DNA of 64,000 nucleotides. Source: Dermatemys mawii. Taxonomy: Eukaryota > Chordata > Testudines > Dermatemydidae. Below, piece by piece: positions 44,203 through 54,840 of the stretch. The stretch's first letter is position 1. Each line of letters begins with the position of its first letter. A program made the position numbers and the translations under genes. The notes below the pieces were generated by a model. It searched no databases. It was not told where the DNA came from and saw only the letters and a program-made list of their open reading frames with translations. The stretch is taken from the NCBI GenBank assembly GCA_007922305.1, contig ML677341.1, forward strand, positions 72,240,690 to 72,304,689. The letters are read 5' to 3'.

Positions 44203-45172
44203 GCTATAGATGGAAGGAGTGCTAAAAGTTGATTTGCTATCATTGACAAAAAAGAAGTTTTCCAGTGGTAACTGATTATCAGCTTTGTTTATTATGCCAA
44301 AATAATTATAATAAGGCAGTGGTTAAGATGTCAGCAGCCAGTTGTTACAATACTGTGAACCAAATACTTAAAGAAAAAAGTTCTGATGCACTATAGAAGC
44401 ACACACCCTTCAAAAATGTTATCCAGATGTCATATTTGAAAAGGATACTGGTGTGTCTGAAGTCATTTCCCAAGGGTTACTGGACCAATTTCACACATTC
44501 ACTGTACATTCTGCTTTCTGTTTCACACAGTGGAGAGCTACAACATTACCAAACCGGTCAAGTAATTTAATGAGGTTGAATCAGTGACAAAGCCAACTTT
44601 GGGGATGGTGTGGTGATACATAAGGATGGTTAAATCTTTGCTGCTCTGTATTCTGACTGTCAGGACTGTTAATTGGAATTTGTACCTTGCAGCACAGAAA
44701 GATGTTGTGAAATACTTTTTTGATTTAGATTTAACTAACTATTTTGCAACAATTGCCTGGCTATCTCACTGAAATAAGAGGTGTAGAAAGGTCTGACCCT
44801 GACTGATAGGAGGAAGTTTGAATAGGAAATTGGGTTATTAAAAGGTTGCCAGTTGTCTTCTGCAGTAGGTTCAAATGAAGCTCTGGAGCATGAAAACAGA
44901 GAAGTGATAAGCACTGGGTGATTGATGGGCATAATACTCTGTGGTTTTTCCTGACCAACCCCAGAACTCCACTGAATTTTGAGCAAATGTTAAGGATGGC
45001 TGGGATGACTTCCTCAAAATTAACCAAGCACCATCTAGCCTCATTAGGTGCTTTTAAATGCCAAGAAGAGTTCATTTTAAAGCTACAGGATAAGCTTTTT
45101 CACACTGGTAATCCATTCATATATGACAATCTACAGCTCATTAGTATCATGACAAGAGCAGTCTTCAGTAAC
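44203..45172. other. No gene or repeat recognised
   Basis: Unique-looking sequence. The ORFs of 83-104 codons show no domain. Confidence 0.45.
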
Positions 45173-45185
45173 GAGATAGCTAAAG

Positions 45186-45835
45186 TATCAGAGGGGTAGC
45201 CGTGTTAGTCTGGATCTGCAAAAGTGACAAAGAGTGTTGTAGCACCTTATAGACTAACAGATCTTAGGGATCATGAGCTTTCGTGGGCTAAGACCCACTT
45301 CATCAGATTCATCTTAGCCCACGAAAGCTCATGATCCCTAAAATCTGTTAGTCTATANNNNNNNNNNNNNNNNNNNNNNNNNNNNNNNNNNNNNNNNNNN
45401 NNNNNNNNNNNNNNNNNNNNNNNNNNNNNNNNNNNNNNNNNNNNNNNNNNNNNNNNNNNNNNNNNNNNNNNNNNNNNNNNNNNNNNNNNNNNNNNNNNNN
45501 NNNNNNNNNNNNNNNNNNNNNNNNNNNNNNNNNNNNNNNNNNNNNNNNNNNNNNNNNNNNNNNNNNNNNNNNNNNNNNNNNNNNNNNNNNNNNNNNNNNN
45601 NNNNNNNNNNNNNNNNNNNNNNNNNNNNNNNNNNNNNNNNNNNNNNNNNNNNNNNNNNNNNNNNNNNNNNNNNNNNNNNNNNNNNNNNNNNNNNNNNNNN
45701 NNNNNNNNNNNNNNNNNNNNNNNNNNNNNNNNNNNNNNNNNNNNNNNNNNNNNNNNNATGAAGTGGGTCTTAGCCCACGAAAGCTCATGATCCCTAAGAT
45801 CTGTTAGTTTATAAGGTGCTACAAGACTCTTTGTT
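45186..45835. mobile_element. Penelope-like foldback insertion, second subfamily (contains a gap)
   Basis: Flanked by a perfect 13-bp duplication, GAGATAGCTAAAG (45173-45185 and 45836-45848). The left arm starts 'TATCAGAGGGGTAGCCGTGT' and carries 'GTTGTAGCACCTTATAGACT' and 'CATGAGCTTTCGTGGGCTAA'; the opposite strand repeats begin at 45306 and, after the 400-N gap, at 45758. The tail wording (ACAGATCTTAGGGATCATGA) differs from copies A-C, so it is a distinct subfamily. Confidence 0.8.
45358..45757. other. Assembly gap, 400 N
   Basis: Exactly 400 unknown bases inside the foldback Penelope insertion at 45186-45835. Confidence 0.95.
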
Positions 45836-45904
45836 GAGATAGCTAAAGATGTCAGTTCAATGGATACTTTGGGTCATGACACATATGAAGCCTTCAAAAC
45901 CCAA

Positions 45905-47110
45905 AAAATTAAGACCATAAGAATGGCCATACTGGGTCAGACCAATGGTCCATCTAGCTCAGTATCCTGTTGTCTGACAGCGGCCAATGCCAGATGCTTC
46001 AGAGGGGATGGACAGAACAGGTAATCATCAAGTGATCCGTTCTGTGTTTCCCATTCCGAGCATCTGACAAACAGAGGCTAGAGACGCTTCAGATCATGGT
46101 TTTCCATCCTTGCAAATCTGGCTACTAGCCATTGATGCTCCATAAACTTATCTAGGTCTTTTTTGAACCCTGTTATAGTCTTGGCTTTCACAACATACTT
46201 TGGCAAAGAGTTCCACAGCTTGACTGTGCGTTGTGCGAAGAAATATTTCCTATTGTTTGTTTTAACCTGCTGCCTATTAATTTCATTTGGTGACTCCTAA
46301 TTCTTGTGTTATGAAAAGGAGTAAATAACACCTCCTTATTTACTTTCTCCACACCACTCATGATCTTGTAGACCTCTATCATATCCCGCCTTAATCATCT
46401 CTTTTCAAAGCTGAAAAGTCCCAGTCTTAGTAATCTCTCCTCTCATTGAAATTGTTTCACACCCCTAATCTTTTTTGTTATTTTCTGTAGCTTTTCCAAT
46501 TCCAGTATATATATTTTGAGATGGAGAGACCATGTCTGCACTCAGTATCCAAGATGTGAATGTACGATGGATTAATATAGAGGCAATATGATATTTTCTG
46601 TTTTATTATCTATCCCTTTCCTAATGATTCCCAATATTCTGTTAGCTTTCTTGAATGCCACTGCACATAGAGTGGATGTTTTCAGAGAACTATCCACAAT
46701 GACTCCAAGATCTTTCTTGAGTGGTAACAACTCATTTAGACCTGCTCATTCTATATATATAGCTGGGATTATGTTTTCCAATGTGCATTTCTTAGCATTT
46801 ATCAATATTTAATTTCATATGCCATTTTGTTGCCCAGTCACCCAGTTTTGTGAGATCCCTTTGTAACTCTCCACAGTCTTCTTTGGACTTAACTATTTTG
46901 AGTAGTTTTGTATCATCTGCAAATTTTGCCCCTTCACTGTTTACCCATTTTTCATATTTATAAATATGTTGAACAGTACTGGTCCCAGTACAGATCCCTG
47001 TGGGACACCACTATTTACCTCATTCCATTCTGAAAGCTGACCATTTATTCCTACCCTTTGATTCCTATCTTTTAATCAGTTACTGATCCATAAGAGGACC
47101 TTCACACTTA
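45905..47110 (-). mobile_element. CR1 LINE, 3' end of ORF2 and 3' UTR
   Basis: On the minus strand the ORF2 C-terminus is readable: [20 protein letters not shown], then TPFHNTRIRSHQMKLIGSRL, with KLWNSLPKYVV-like text before the 3' UTR (ends near 45905 with the complement of 'GACCATAAGAATGGCCATAC'). Upstream on that strand come the more distal RT blocks (complement of 'TTTGCATCATCTGCAAATTT'-type text, 46900-47050). 5' truncated, several frame breaks. The same element type is at 63525-64000. Confidence 0.8.
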
Positions 47111-47545
47111 TCACATGACATCTTATCAGTTCATCTCTTTTTGGGCCCCAATCAAGAAGAACAGACTAAAGCTGAGCTCAAATGCAAAGGAAAAAGTCAT
47201 TGAAAATGGTAGAGACTATTATAGAGCTAAACGCAGAGAGGTCAAGTTTGCTTGTCTCCTGGTCACATCTGGATCCCAGCATGAGGTTGATCCACATGAG
47301 ATTTTGGGAAACTATGAGTTCTCGGTGGTACCACAACTGATGTTTGAGTGTGATGGAACGATGCATATCTGTCAAGCAAAAAACAAACTAATGCACATCT
47401 TGCATGGTCTTATGCCAACAGAGCCATTTCAGGATAGCAACTATAGATAGTATGGCTGAGATACAAGATCTTGCCAAACCAGACACTAACATCTGCTGAG
47501 ATTTGGTTTCCTTATGAGTATACGTATGATTCTTGCATGGAGATC

Positions 47546-48143
47546 ACAGAAGTCCTGGATTCCATGATTTTCTGGAACCTCTAGGACTTCTTCTGGGACA
47601 GGGCTGGAGCGGCTGCAGCATCAGCCCACAGTCAGCCCCCTGGCTACCTGAGCAGCAATCCTGGGGCTGCTGGAGCAGCAGACCAGTGGTCAGCCTAGGG
47701 CCACCAGAGCAGTGATTGGTGGCCAGCCCTGGGGTTGCCAGAGTAGCAGTCCCCAGGGCCACCAGAGAAGCTGGCTGGCAGTCAGCCCCGAGCCAATGGA
47801 GCAGCAACCCATAGGCCACTAGAACAGTGACTGGCAGCATTCCCTGGGGACTCCAGAGCAGTGGTCCCCAGGGCCACCAGAGCAGCAACTGGCGGCCAGC
47901 CCCAGGGCCACTGGAGCAGCAGTCCCTGGCATTCAGTCAGCCCCCTTGGGCGGGGGGTGGACCAGTAGGGGTCAGCCCCTGCCACAGGACTAGCAGCTGG
48001 GCTAGAGCAACTGCTGGAAGTCAGCCCTGGGCAGTGGTCTGTTTGTCCACCTCCCTTAGGGTATATTTAGTAAAAGTTAGGGACAGGTTGTGGCTTCTGT
48101 GAATTTTTATTGCCTTTCCCTGACTTTTACTAAAAATACCCAC
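47546..48143 (-). mobile_element. Foldback DNA element with GC-rich minisatellite core, copy 2 (inverted)
   Basis: It starts 'ACAGAAGTCCTGGATTCCAT' and ends 'TGACTTTTACTAAAAATACC' + 'CAC', the mirror order of copy 1 (6595-7361). The core is again built of units such as 'GGGCCACCAGAGCAGCAACT'. GAGATC lies at both borders (47540-47545, 48144-48149), a possible 6-bp duplication. It interrupts the broken gene at 47103-49680. Confidence 0.6.
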
Positions 48144-48565
48144 GAGATCTCATTATGAGACTACAGAGACCTATGATGTCCACCTCATGTTTCACATGCA
48201 TGCAGAGAAAACCATTAAAAATATTACCAGAAAGAAGAGATTCAATGGTATTCCACCTGTCCACTATAAGATCATTGACTTCGTGAACATCTCCAATGTC
48301 ATAATGATGAAACTACTTTCTCATACTTGCACATAAGGATGACTTAAATGCATACTTTGCGGGAAAAACACTCCAGGCATGAGAAGAATTGTTTGACAAA
48401 TTTAGTTGTCACATGGCATAATGAAGCTGCTACTTCACACTGCTCAGCAGAGGTTTTTTGTAGTTCCCATGAAGAGGCTGACAGTAAAATGATCTTGGAT
48501 GCCATAAGTGTTGCAGAGTTAGGTGCTATTAAACTCAATTTTTGCGCAACACAGATGTTCTAGTG

Positions 48566-48875
48566 CAGGGGTCAGCAACCTTTCAGAAGTGGTGTGCTGA
48601 GTCTTAATTTATTCACTCTAATTTAAGGTTTCATGTGCCAGTAATAAATTTAATGTTTTTAGGAGGTCTCTTTCTGTAAGTCTATACTATATAACTAAAC
48701 TATTGTTGTATGTAAAGCAAATAAGGTTTTTAAAATGTTTAAGAAGCTTCATTTAAAATTAAATTAAAATGCAGAGCCCCCCCAACCAGTGATCAGGACC
48801 CAGGAAGTGTGAGTGCCACTGAAAATCCACTCGCGTGCCGTCTTTGGCACCTGTGCCATAAGTTGCCTACTCCTG
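48566..48875. mobile_element. hAT-type MITE with perfect 8-bp duplication
   Basis: 310 bp, CAGGGGTCAGCAACCTTTCA ... AGTTGCCTACTCCTG, flanked by TTCTAGTG at 48558-48565 and 48876-48883. The terminal repeats (CAGGGGTCAGCAAC / CAGGAGTAGGCAAC) fit a MER5-like/hAT MITE. It split the TDVLV codons of the broken gene around it. Confidence 0.85.
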
Positions 48876-49680
48876 TTCTAGTGCTTTCTGTGAGATGATA
48901 GCCAAGACTTCCACAAGATTCTGGTCTTGTGCCTGCTTCTGGAGAACAGAATCACTGTATACCCATCAGAGATGTGTTCCTATCACTCAGGCCATTAAAA
49001 GACACCACCATACCAGGTTTCCACACCAGGAAGTGATACTATTGGAAAGCTGATTGGAAAAACCAAATTATTTTACTGGAAGACATTTGATTCAGCTCAG
49101 ACAGTCATTGATGAGGTCACAAACGCACTGGAGGTGATCATATGCTGTTGAAGACCAACATTATGACACTCCCAGAACTACACTGGTGGATGTTTTCCAG
49201 GAATCAGACAAATATAGAAAAATTGGCACTGACAAGGGGTGCATTTATACCTGCTAACAACAAGAGTGCAAATTATCAAGCAATGGAATGACTCTGGGAT
49301 GACTGAGTGCATTCAAAACCACACTTCTCTGTTGGGCATGGATGGGTCTTGATGGATAGACTGATCATGTCAGTTACACGTGAAATATCATGCACTCTCG
49401 AATCAATTCGTCAGCTAATCAAACATTTGTGTGCAAAGCCCATCTACTCACCACGCTGCAAATATTTGGCTTGCAGCCTGCCTTGTATGGAGATGCATGA
49501 GTGCTGCACAGATGAGAATCAGTGTGACAATGTGTCTAGCAATGGTGCCTTAGATGCAGACCACAATGATGATGACTTTGATGAATACATATTTTCAGTC
49601 CCAAATGTCCAGGCTAACTTTCTTAGAATTACTAAATATCAATGTATTTTTTATGTAAGCAATGTATCCCTGTGTTAAAG

Positions 49681-50702
49681 TATAAGTTTAAAAAAATGTT
49701 GATTTTTAAATAAATATAAATCTACACAATTGCTCTTCATTTGTCATGTTTGGTACCACTGTGTTCATGGGAGAAAGGTCTTTCAAAAGGTACCCAAACT
49801 GACCAATTCTGATGACACTATATTATCAAAATTTATACCAACTGGGAGGGAGCTGGGAAGGAGCAGTGAGTCCTCCCTGCCACACTTGCAGAGGGTGACA
49901 CCACTGAAATTATGAGTCTGTAAATTTTTACTAATCAAATAACACCTCCCTTACCTTTCTATTGGTAACTTGCCCATGGAGTGAGATTTTACTACATTAT
50001 GCTCCAAGACCAATAAGAAAAAAGAGATAAAAGCAGAATGGTTTCCATAGCATTGAGGATCTCAAGGATGTCAGCTGCTTGATTAGGCCATGCTAACTTG
50101 GTCATATCAAACAATGCATGGGATGAAATGATCTGGTTCTTATTAAAGAGCCTCTCTTTTTAGCTAGTGAAGTTTTGTTTGCTGTTTAGAATGGACTTAA
50201 CTTCAGTCTCTTTTTGGAAGACGTCATCTTAATAGATTCCAGGTGGCTAATATGTCACACAGCTGTTACAATTAATTTTTCTTTCAAAGTTTCAAAATCT
50301 TAGACTCTTTAGTGAAAGATTATGCACAAGTGTTCTGAGTGAAAAATATGCCTACCAGTATCTCAAGTATCTAAAATACCCGGGTACTTTAATGTTGTAA
50401 ATATGATCAAGGCTACAGGTTTTAAAACAGTACTTTTGTAGTAAGTTGTGGCAAACTGTTGTCTTCAGCACTGAATTTCCCAAACCACACAGAATAATCT
50501 GTATCCTACTCCTTACAGTACAAAATCCCTGTACCATTACATGTCTTTCCTTGTTAGTCAAAAATAGATTAGGTCTAATTAACTGATATAACAAAATGAG
50601 GTATAAGGCAGAATTCAAAAGGTAGCAAAGCTGGTAGGATGCTTAATGAACCAAAACACTTCTGCTCAGTAAACATGCATAGGTAGCAGTAACACAGCAC
50701 CT
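49681..50702. other. No gene or repeat recognised
   Basis: AT-rich unique-looking sequence. Short ORFs without recognisable domains. Confidence 0.45.
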
Positions 50703-50890
50703 AGGTCTGGTCTACACTACTCATGAGTCACCTTACATCGACCTATTTCTGCATATGTCTACACTCAAATTTGTGACTGGATTACCATAAACTCTCTGTT
50801 ATGGTAACACAGTAAAACCACCTCCCCGGATGGCATGGAACCATGGTCAATTTACTGAGATCAATACAGTGCAAGTGTAGGCACTGTATA
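50703..50890. mobile_element. Harbinger-type MITE (probable)
   Basis: It begins 'AGGTCTGGTCTACACTACTC' and has 'TTACATCGACCTATTTCTGC', then 'GTGCAAGTGTAGGCACT' near the right side, where GTGTAG mirrors CTACAC. The right end is not sharp. Confidence 0.5.
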
Positions 50891-51710
50891 ACTTGTGTCC
50901 TCCAGGAGGTCCAGTGTCCCACAATCCCCCATTCCCTGCAACAATGACTGCTCTGGTCACAATTGTAAACTCCACTGTCCAGAGGTCATGGAGACTGGAA
51001 GCTATCCCCTATCTCTTTGAAGCCCCCTGCGTTAGTGTTCATCATAGCCAACAGGGTCAGGAACTTGGGCTGGCATACAGTATCTGATCACCTATGGAAG
51101 CAGTTTGTCAGTCCATCCACCTCCCTCTCGTGTATGATAGAAAAGAGACAGAGATGTGTATGCTTCCAAAACAGTTAAAGATGAAGGAATAAATAACCCA
51201 ATACAAATGCAAGTGTGGCTGCCCCCAATTGGACCTGAAGCCCGGAGACCTGTACAACCCTTAACCTTGGCTATATTTAAACTAAACAAAAGGAAAACAA
51301 AAACTACCCCAATACTGTACTGAATCAGAGGAGACAACTTCAAGCAAGACAAAACAGCTGATGGTGGTGTATCTCGTTGTAGCTTGAGAACGTGTGATCC
51401 AAATCCTGGATCCCAAACCAAGCTTTGCAGCCCAACTTGGGTTACAGGAGGAAGAAGCAGAGGACCGTTAGTGAAGATTTACTGGAACCAGAATTGAAGA
51501 TAAAGACGTCGCTGGAATCAGGATATAGGTAGGTGTTACCGTTTGTGAATGATGGTAAGTGATATCTTCTTGGCTGACAGTGTGCTCAGTGGTGCAAACC
51601 TAGCAGTCTGAGATGGTTCTAACTGTCTCCTAAGAAAGTTCTGACAAAAAGGAGAAACAATATGGTGTACGAGTTGTCATTATGACATAACAATAGGCGG
51701 CGTGTTCTAT
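50891..51710. other. No gene or repeat recognised
   Basis: Unique-looking sequence. The 109-codon minus-strand ORF at 51092-51421 shows a hydrophobic segment (FVFLLFSLNI) but no family signature. Confidence 0.4.
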
Positions 51711-52445
51711 GGCTCTGTGGTGCGTGAGCACCAGAAATATTCCTGGCCCAGGGCCCAGCTCCAGCAATGTTTGAGGGTGAATTCCTCCCCCCGCCCCATG
51801 ATTTAAAATGGCCCAGGGCCCCCACCGGCAGCGGAACTGAGCGGCTTCCTGCCTGCTCACTCCATGTGGCTGCCGGCCCCTCCCTGTGGCCTCTGGGCAA
51901 GGTGGGTCTGTGTCTATGCGTGCTGCTCCTGCCCCAGGTACCCCAGTGGCCAACAGGAAGCTGTGGGGGCAGTGTCTGGGGGTAGCAACGCACAGAGGGC
52001 CCCGGCCTGCCCTGCCTAGGAGCCCCTAGTAAGTGCTGCACTCCCTACCCCTTCCTCCCCCACACCCTCCTGCCCCCAAACTCCCTCCTAGAACCTGCAT
52101 CCCTTCCCTCTGCACCCTTCCCTGCCCCAAACTCCCTCCCAGAGCCTACACCCCACCCCCTGCCCAGCCTGTACCCTGCACCCCTCACCTCCTCCTGAAC
52201 CCCATCTCAGAGCCTACACCCCAGACCCCATCCTGGACCCAAACTCCAGAACCCAACCTCTCACCCCTTCTGCACCCAAACTCCCTCTCAGAGCCTGCAC
52301 CACTATCACTTGCTCCAGCCCAGGACCTGCACCCCAGACTTCCTCCCCACTACAACTCCTTCCCAGAGGCTTAGACAGGTGTGGGGGGACAGAATTCGGG
52401 GGGAAGGAGCTCTAGACGTTCTGGGCACCACCAAATTTCTACAAA
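51711..52445. mobile_element. GC-rich element containing a C-rich minisatellite
   Basis: 'GCTCTGTGGTGCGTGAGCAC' with 'CAGAAATATTCCTGG' at the left is roughly mirrored by 'TTCTGGGCACCACCAAATTT' at the right. The inside ends in an array of ~30-bp units like 'CCAAACTCCCTCCCAGAGCC' + 'TGCACCCC' (52030-52375). It resembles an abundant turtle MITE. The proline-rich ORF at 52033-52374 is the minisatellite. Confidence 0.5.
52030..52375 (+). repeat. C-rich minisatellite, ~30-bp unit
   Basis: At least eight loose repeats of 'CAAACTCCCTCCCAGAGCCT' + 'GCACCCC', with variation in the number of C residues. Confidence 0.7.
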
Positions 52446-52674
52446 CCTGCTGTCCCTGGGCATGACGCCATCTTGAATCATGGACTCCATTGATTTCTGT
52501 TCTATAACTAACTCATTTTATACTAATCATTACAGCTAACATTAATTCAAACATAAACACTACCATTAACATCATTAAACATACATTTAGGGCAAAACTT
52601 CCCAACATCTTCATATTTTTGAAATGCTCTTTCCTGATTGCCCACCTTGGTGAGCACACTTAGCATCTCTCCCT

Positions 52675-53060
52675 GGTGGTGCATAACTGCCCAACCAATC
52701 ATGTCGGATCCCCACAATGGACATGCTCCTGGCTGGTGTGGACAGAAGATATTAGATCTTCTGAGCCTGTGAGAAGAAGAAACTGTGCAAGCAGAACTGT
52801 GAACAAGCCCCGGAAACGTGGACATCTATGGAAAGATTGCACAGAGGATGCAGGAAAAGGGGTACAACAGGCATGAATAGCAGTGCCATGTGAAAGTGAA
52901 GGAACTACACCAGGCATACTTACAAGGCCAGCAATTGATCTGGTGCTGAGCTGCAGACCCCTCCAGTGCCTCACAAACCACCATGGGTACAATGGAGGAG
53001 CCCAAAGACAGAGACCGCTGCCATGAGCAATAAGGTGGAGGGAGGGAGATGTGACGGGGC
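52675..53060 (+). pseudogene. Harbinger Myb/SANT-like protein, N-terminal relic
   Basis: In changing frames the text reads IRSSEPVREEETVQAEL-like (52750-52800), then GKIAQRMQEKGYNRH-like (52830-52880), then CHVKVKELHQAYLQ (52890-52930). The order 'W.EE.VQ.EL...R....IY.KIA..M.E.GY.R...QC..KVKELRQAY' is that of the DNA-binding domain of turtle Harbinger Myb-like proteins as I recall it. Several frameshifts. Confidence 0.55.
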
Positions 53061-53389
53061 AGGGTAGTCCCACCAGGCCATGAGCCAGTATCTGTTTGAG
53101 ACTCCACCACAGGCTAGCCAGTCCTGTCAGTTGAGAGTCAACAAGCACAATGAAGGGGAAGAGATTTGGGTAAGTGGATTTTTTCTTTAGTGTTTACATT
53201 TAAAAGGTGGTGCCCAACCCATCCTCAGGCTAACAAGACACAGGTATCGACTTTTCATTGTTCTACATGTATGAGAAGAGGTAGCAGTACAACAAAGAGA
53301 GGTAGCATTAGTGTCTGGTTTTCATTCCCCTCTTAGTGGGAAGGAGAGGTACACATGTTGCAGTTTGTTTAGATAGATAGGAATGTCCC

Positions 53390-53876
53390 TTGTATCCTTC
53401 TCAGAGAGCTCAGGAGATACTCTGCAATCCTCTCTTGGAGGCTTCTAGGGATGATTGTTTTATTTCTTCCTTCACAGTAGAATCGTTTCCCATGCCACTC
53501 CATGATGAGTTCATTTGGCACCATTGTCATAAACAGGTTAATGGCCTAGGGAGCTTCGGGATGCCCATAGGAGACATGCTCTTTGTCCCTTTGTTACTTT
53601 CAGGAGTGAGGTATCAGCTCAAACATCACTGCCTTTGGAAAATAGTGTGAATATTCAGTGCCATGATGCTATACTCATATCTTTGGAATAGGGACCAAAA
53701 CTTTATTTTTCAGGCAAAATTCCTTACCCACAATGCTTCATCACACCTTGGTGGGCCATACACACTGCGGATGGGGCTGGAGAGCAGTGGTATGCAGATG
53801 CACTCCACAGCTGAAGTGTCAATAGGCATGCTTATTAAACATTTTTATGGGAATAACGGAAGGTTGCTTTGAAACT
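53390..53876 (+). other. Two consecutive ORFs, unidentified
   Basis: 53390-53650 (86 codons: NPLLEASRDDCFISSFTVES, then PLHDEFIWHHCHKQVNGLGS) and 53663-53872 (69 codons: ending VSIGMLIKHFYGNNGRLL) follow each other in the space between the two Myb-like pieces. They look coding-like in composition but match no family I know. They could be an intron-borne or middle part of the Harbinger protein, or the remains of another gene. Confidence 0.3.
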
Positions 53877-53916
53877 TATTTTTCTCTTTCCACTGTGACT
53901 GTATATCCAGTGATAT

Positions 53917-54177
53917 ATGTTTTTATCAGCTGCTGCTGTTGCAGCCTTGAGTGATGCCATCTCCACAGAATGCCTGATCCTGATGAGGAAAAGAAAGAAA
54001 AGGAGTAAGGAGGAAATGTTCAGTGAAATCCTGCAAGTTAGTGCTGTATCAGACCATGAACAAAGGGCCTGGATGGCCAACATGGCAGACAGCTTGCAGA
54101 AGGAAAAAGCAGATAGGAGAAAGGCCCAGGAATTCCAGCAAGGAAAGGTGAAGGAGATATTGCTTTTCCAATTTTAA
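53917..54177 (+). pseudogene. Harbinger Myb-like protein, C-terminal relic
   Basis: The frame reads RKRKKRSKEEMFSEILQVSA then SDHEQRAWMANMADSLQKEK and ADRRKAQEFQ, the 'KRKRTREDMF.E.L..S..SD.EQRAWR..I.D.L..E..DR...QE' block that ends these proteins. It is preceded by VAALSDAISTECLIL. The intact 86-codon frame ends at TAA near 54177. Confidence 0.55.
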
Positions 54178-54439
54178 AGTTCCATTCCATTATTAAACAT
54201 TTATATTGCATTGCCTATTTTTTTGCACTATTTTTTCCAATCAAATTTCTATTTTTGGAGAATATTGTCTTTATTACTTCAGGAAACTTTGCAGAATACA
54301 TAATAGTACTGAAAGCACACAGTACTTGTAAACATATAACTGCACCACATAATTCGTAGGTTCAGTAAAACACAAAATCTAATATTTATAAATATATAGC
54401 AAGAACTACACAATTGCTAATAGCACCCAAGGCCCCATG

Positions 54440-54840
54440 CCCAAAGAATGGTCCAGCACAGAACAGTACAGGGCCTGCTCATTAAGGTGCTCTTTGAAAG
54501 TCTCCCTGAATCACATAGCTGCCAGTTGAACTCTTATGTATAATGATCTTATGTTTGGCTGTTCAAAGTCAGCAGACAGGTGTTTCTCCTCCAGCCTAGC
54601 AGCAGCTTTTCCCTTTTCACTTCACACATATTATGCAGGACAGGTAGCTATAACCAGTGGGATATTTTTCCTCACAGAGATCCAATCTAATGAGTAAACA
54701 TCGCCAGCGTCCCTTTAGTCTACCAAAAGCATATTCAACAGTTATTCTGCACCTACTGAGCTGGTAGTTAAATCTTGGTGCTATTGAGCTGGCTAGTGTA
54801 TGCCTTCATGAGTCATCATTCCACAGTTTAAGCTGGGTGA
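54440..54840 (-). pseudogene. Harbinger transposase C-terminal relic
   Basis: Minus-strand pieces read LMKAYTSQLNSTKI, then YQLSRCRITVEYAFGRLKGR and WRCLLIRLDLCEEK, then YPTGYSYLSCIICVK, matching the family's 'WLMKPYT...LS..R..VE.AFGRLK.RWR.L..R.D......P......CC.LHNICE' end. The catalytic Glu (VEYAF) is present. The N-terminal two thirds were not found upstream on this strand. Confidence 0.65.

Larger units (their letters stand above)
47103..49680 (+). pseudogene. Broken gene of the HEEADT / SPDTDVLVL protein family, role unknown
   Basis: Removing two nested repeats (47546-48143, 48566-48875) leaves about 1.7 kb whose pieces, in shifting frames, follow one protein order: LVTSGSQHEVDPHEILGNYE and FSVVPQLMFECDGTMHICQA (47268-47380); TYDVHLMFHMHAEKTIKNIT (48167 on) with IPPVHYKIIDF; SHEEADSKMILDA (about 48462); TDVLVLSV (48551-48565 continued at 48884); TIGKLIGKTKLFYWKTFDS (49037 on); and a Cys-rich end, HLCAKPIYSPRCKYLACSLP then CMEMHECC (49426-49515). 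I recall multi-copy uncharacterised proteins in fishes and cnidarians with the same order (HEEADT, SPDTDVLVL, LPGFHAFTG..NTG, Cys-rich tail). Multi-copy behaviour hints at a mobile element, but I know no established function. Stops and frameshifts make it dead. Confidence 0.55.

Noticed and set aside
52033..52374. A proline-rich 113-codon ORF
   Set aside because: Encoded by the C-rich minisatellite; each repeat gives the same Pro/Cys/Leu-rich text.
53041..53110. Start of an LTR at 'TGTGACGGGGCAGGGTAGTC'
   Set aside because: Only the first bases look LTR-like; no matching CA end or flanking duplication was found, and the text follows on from the Harbinger relic.
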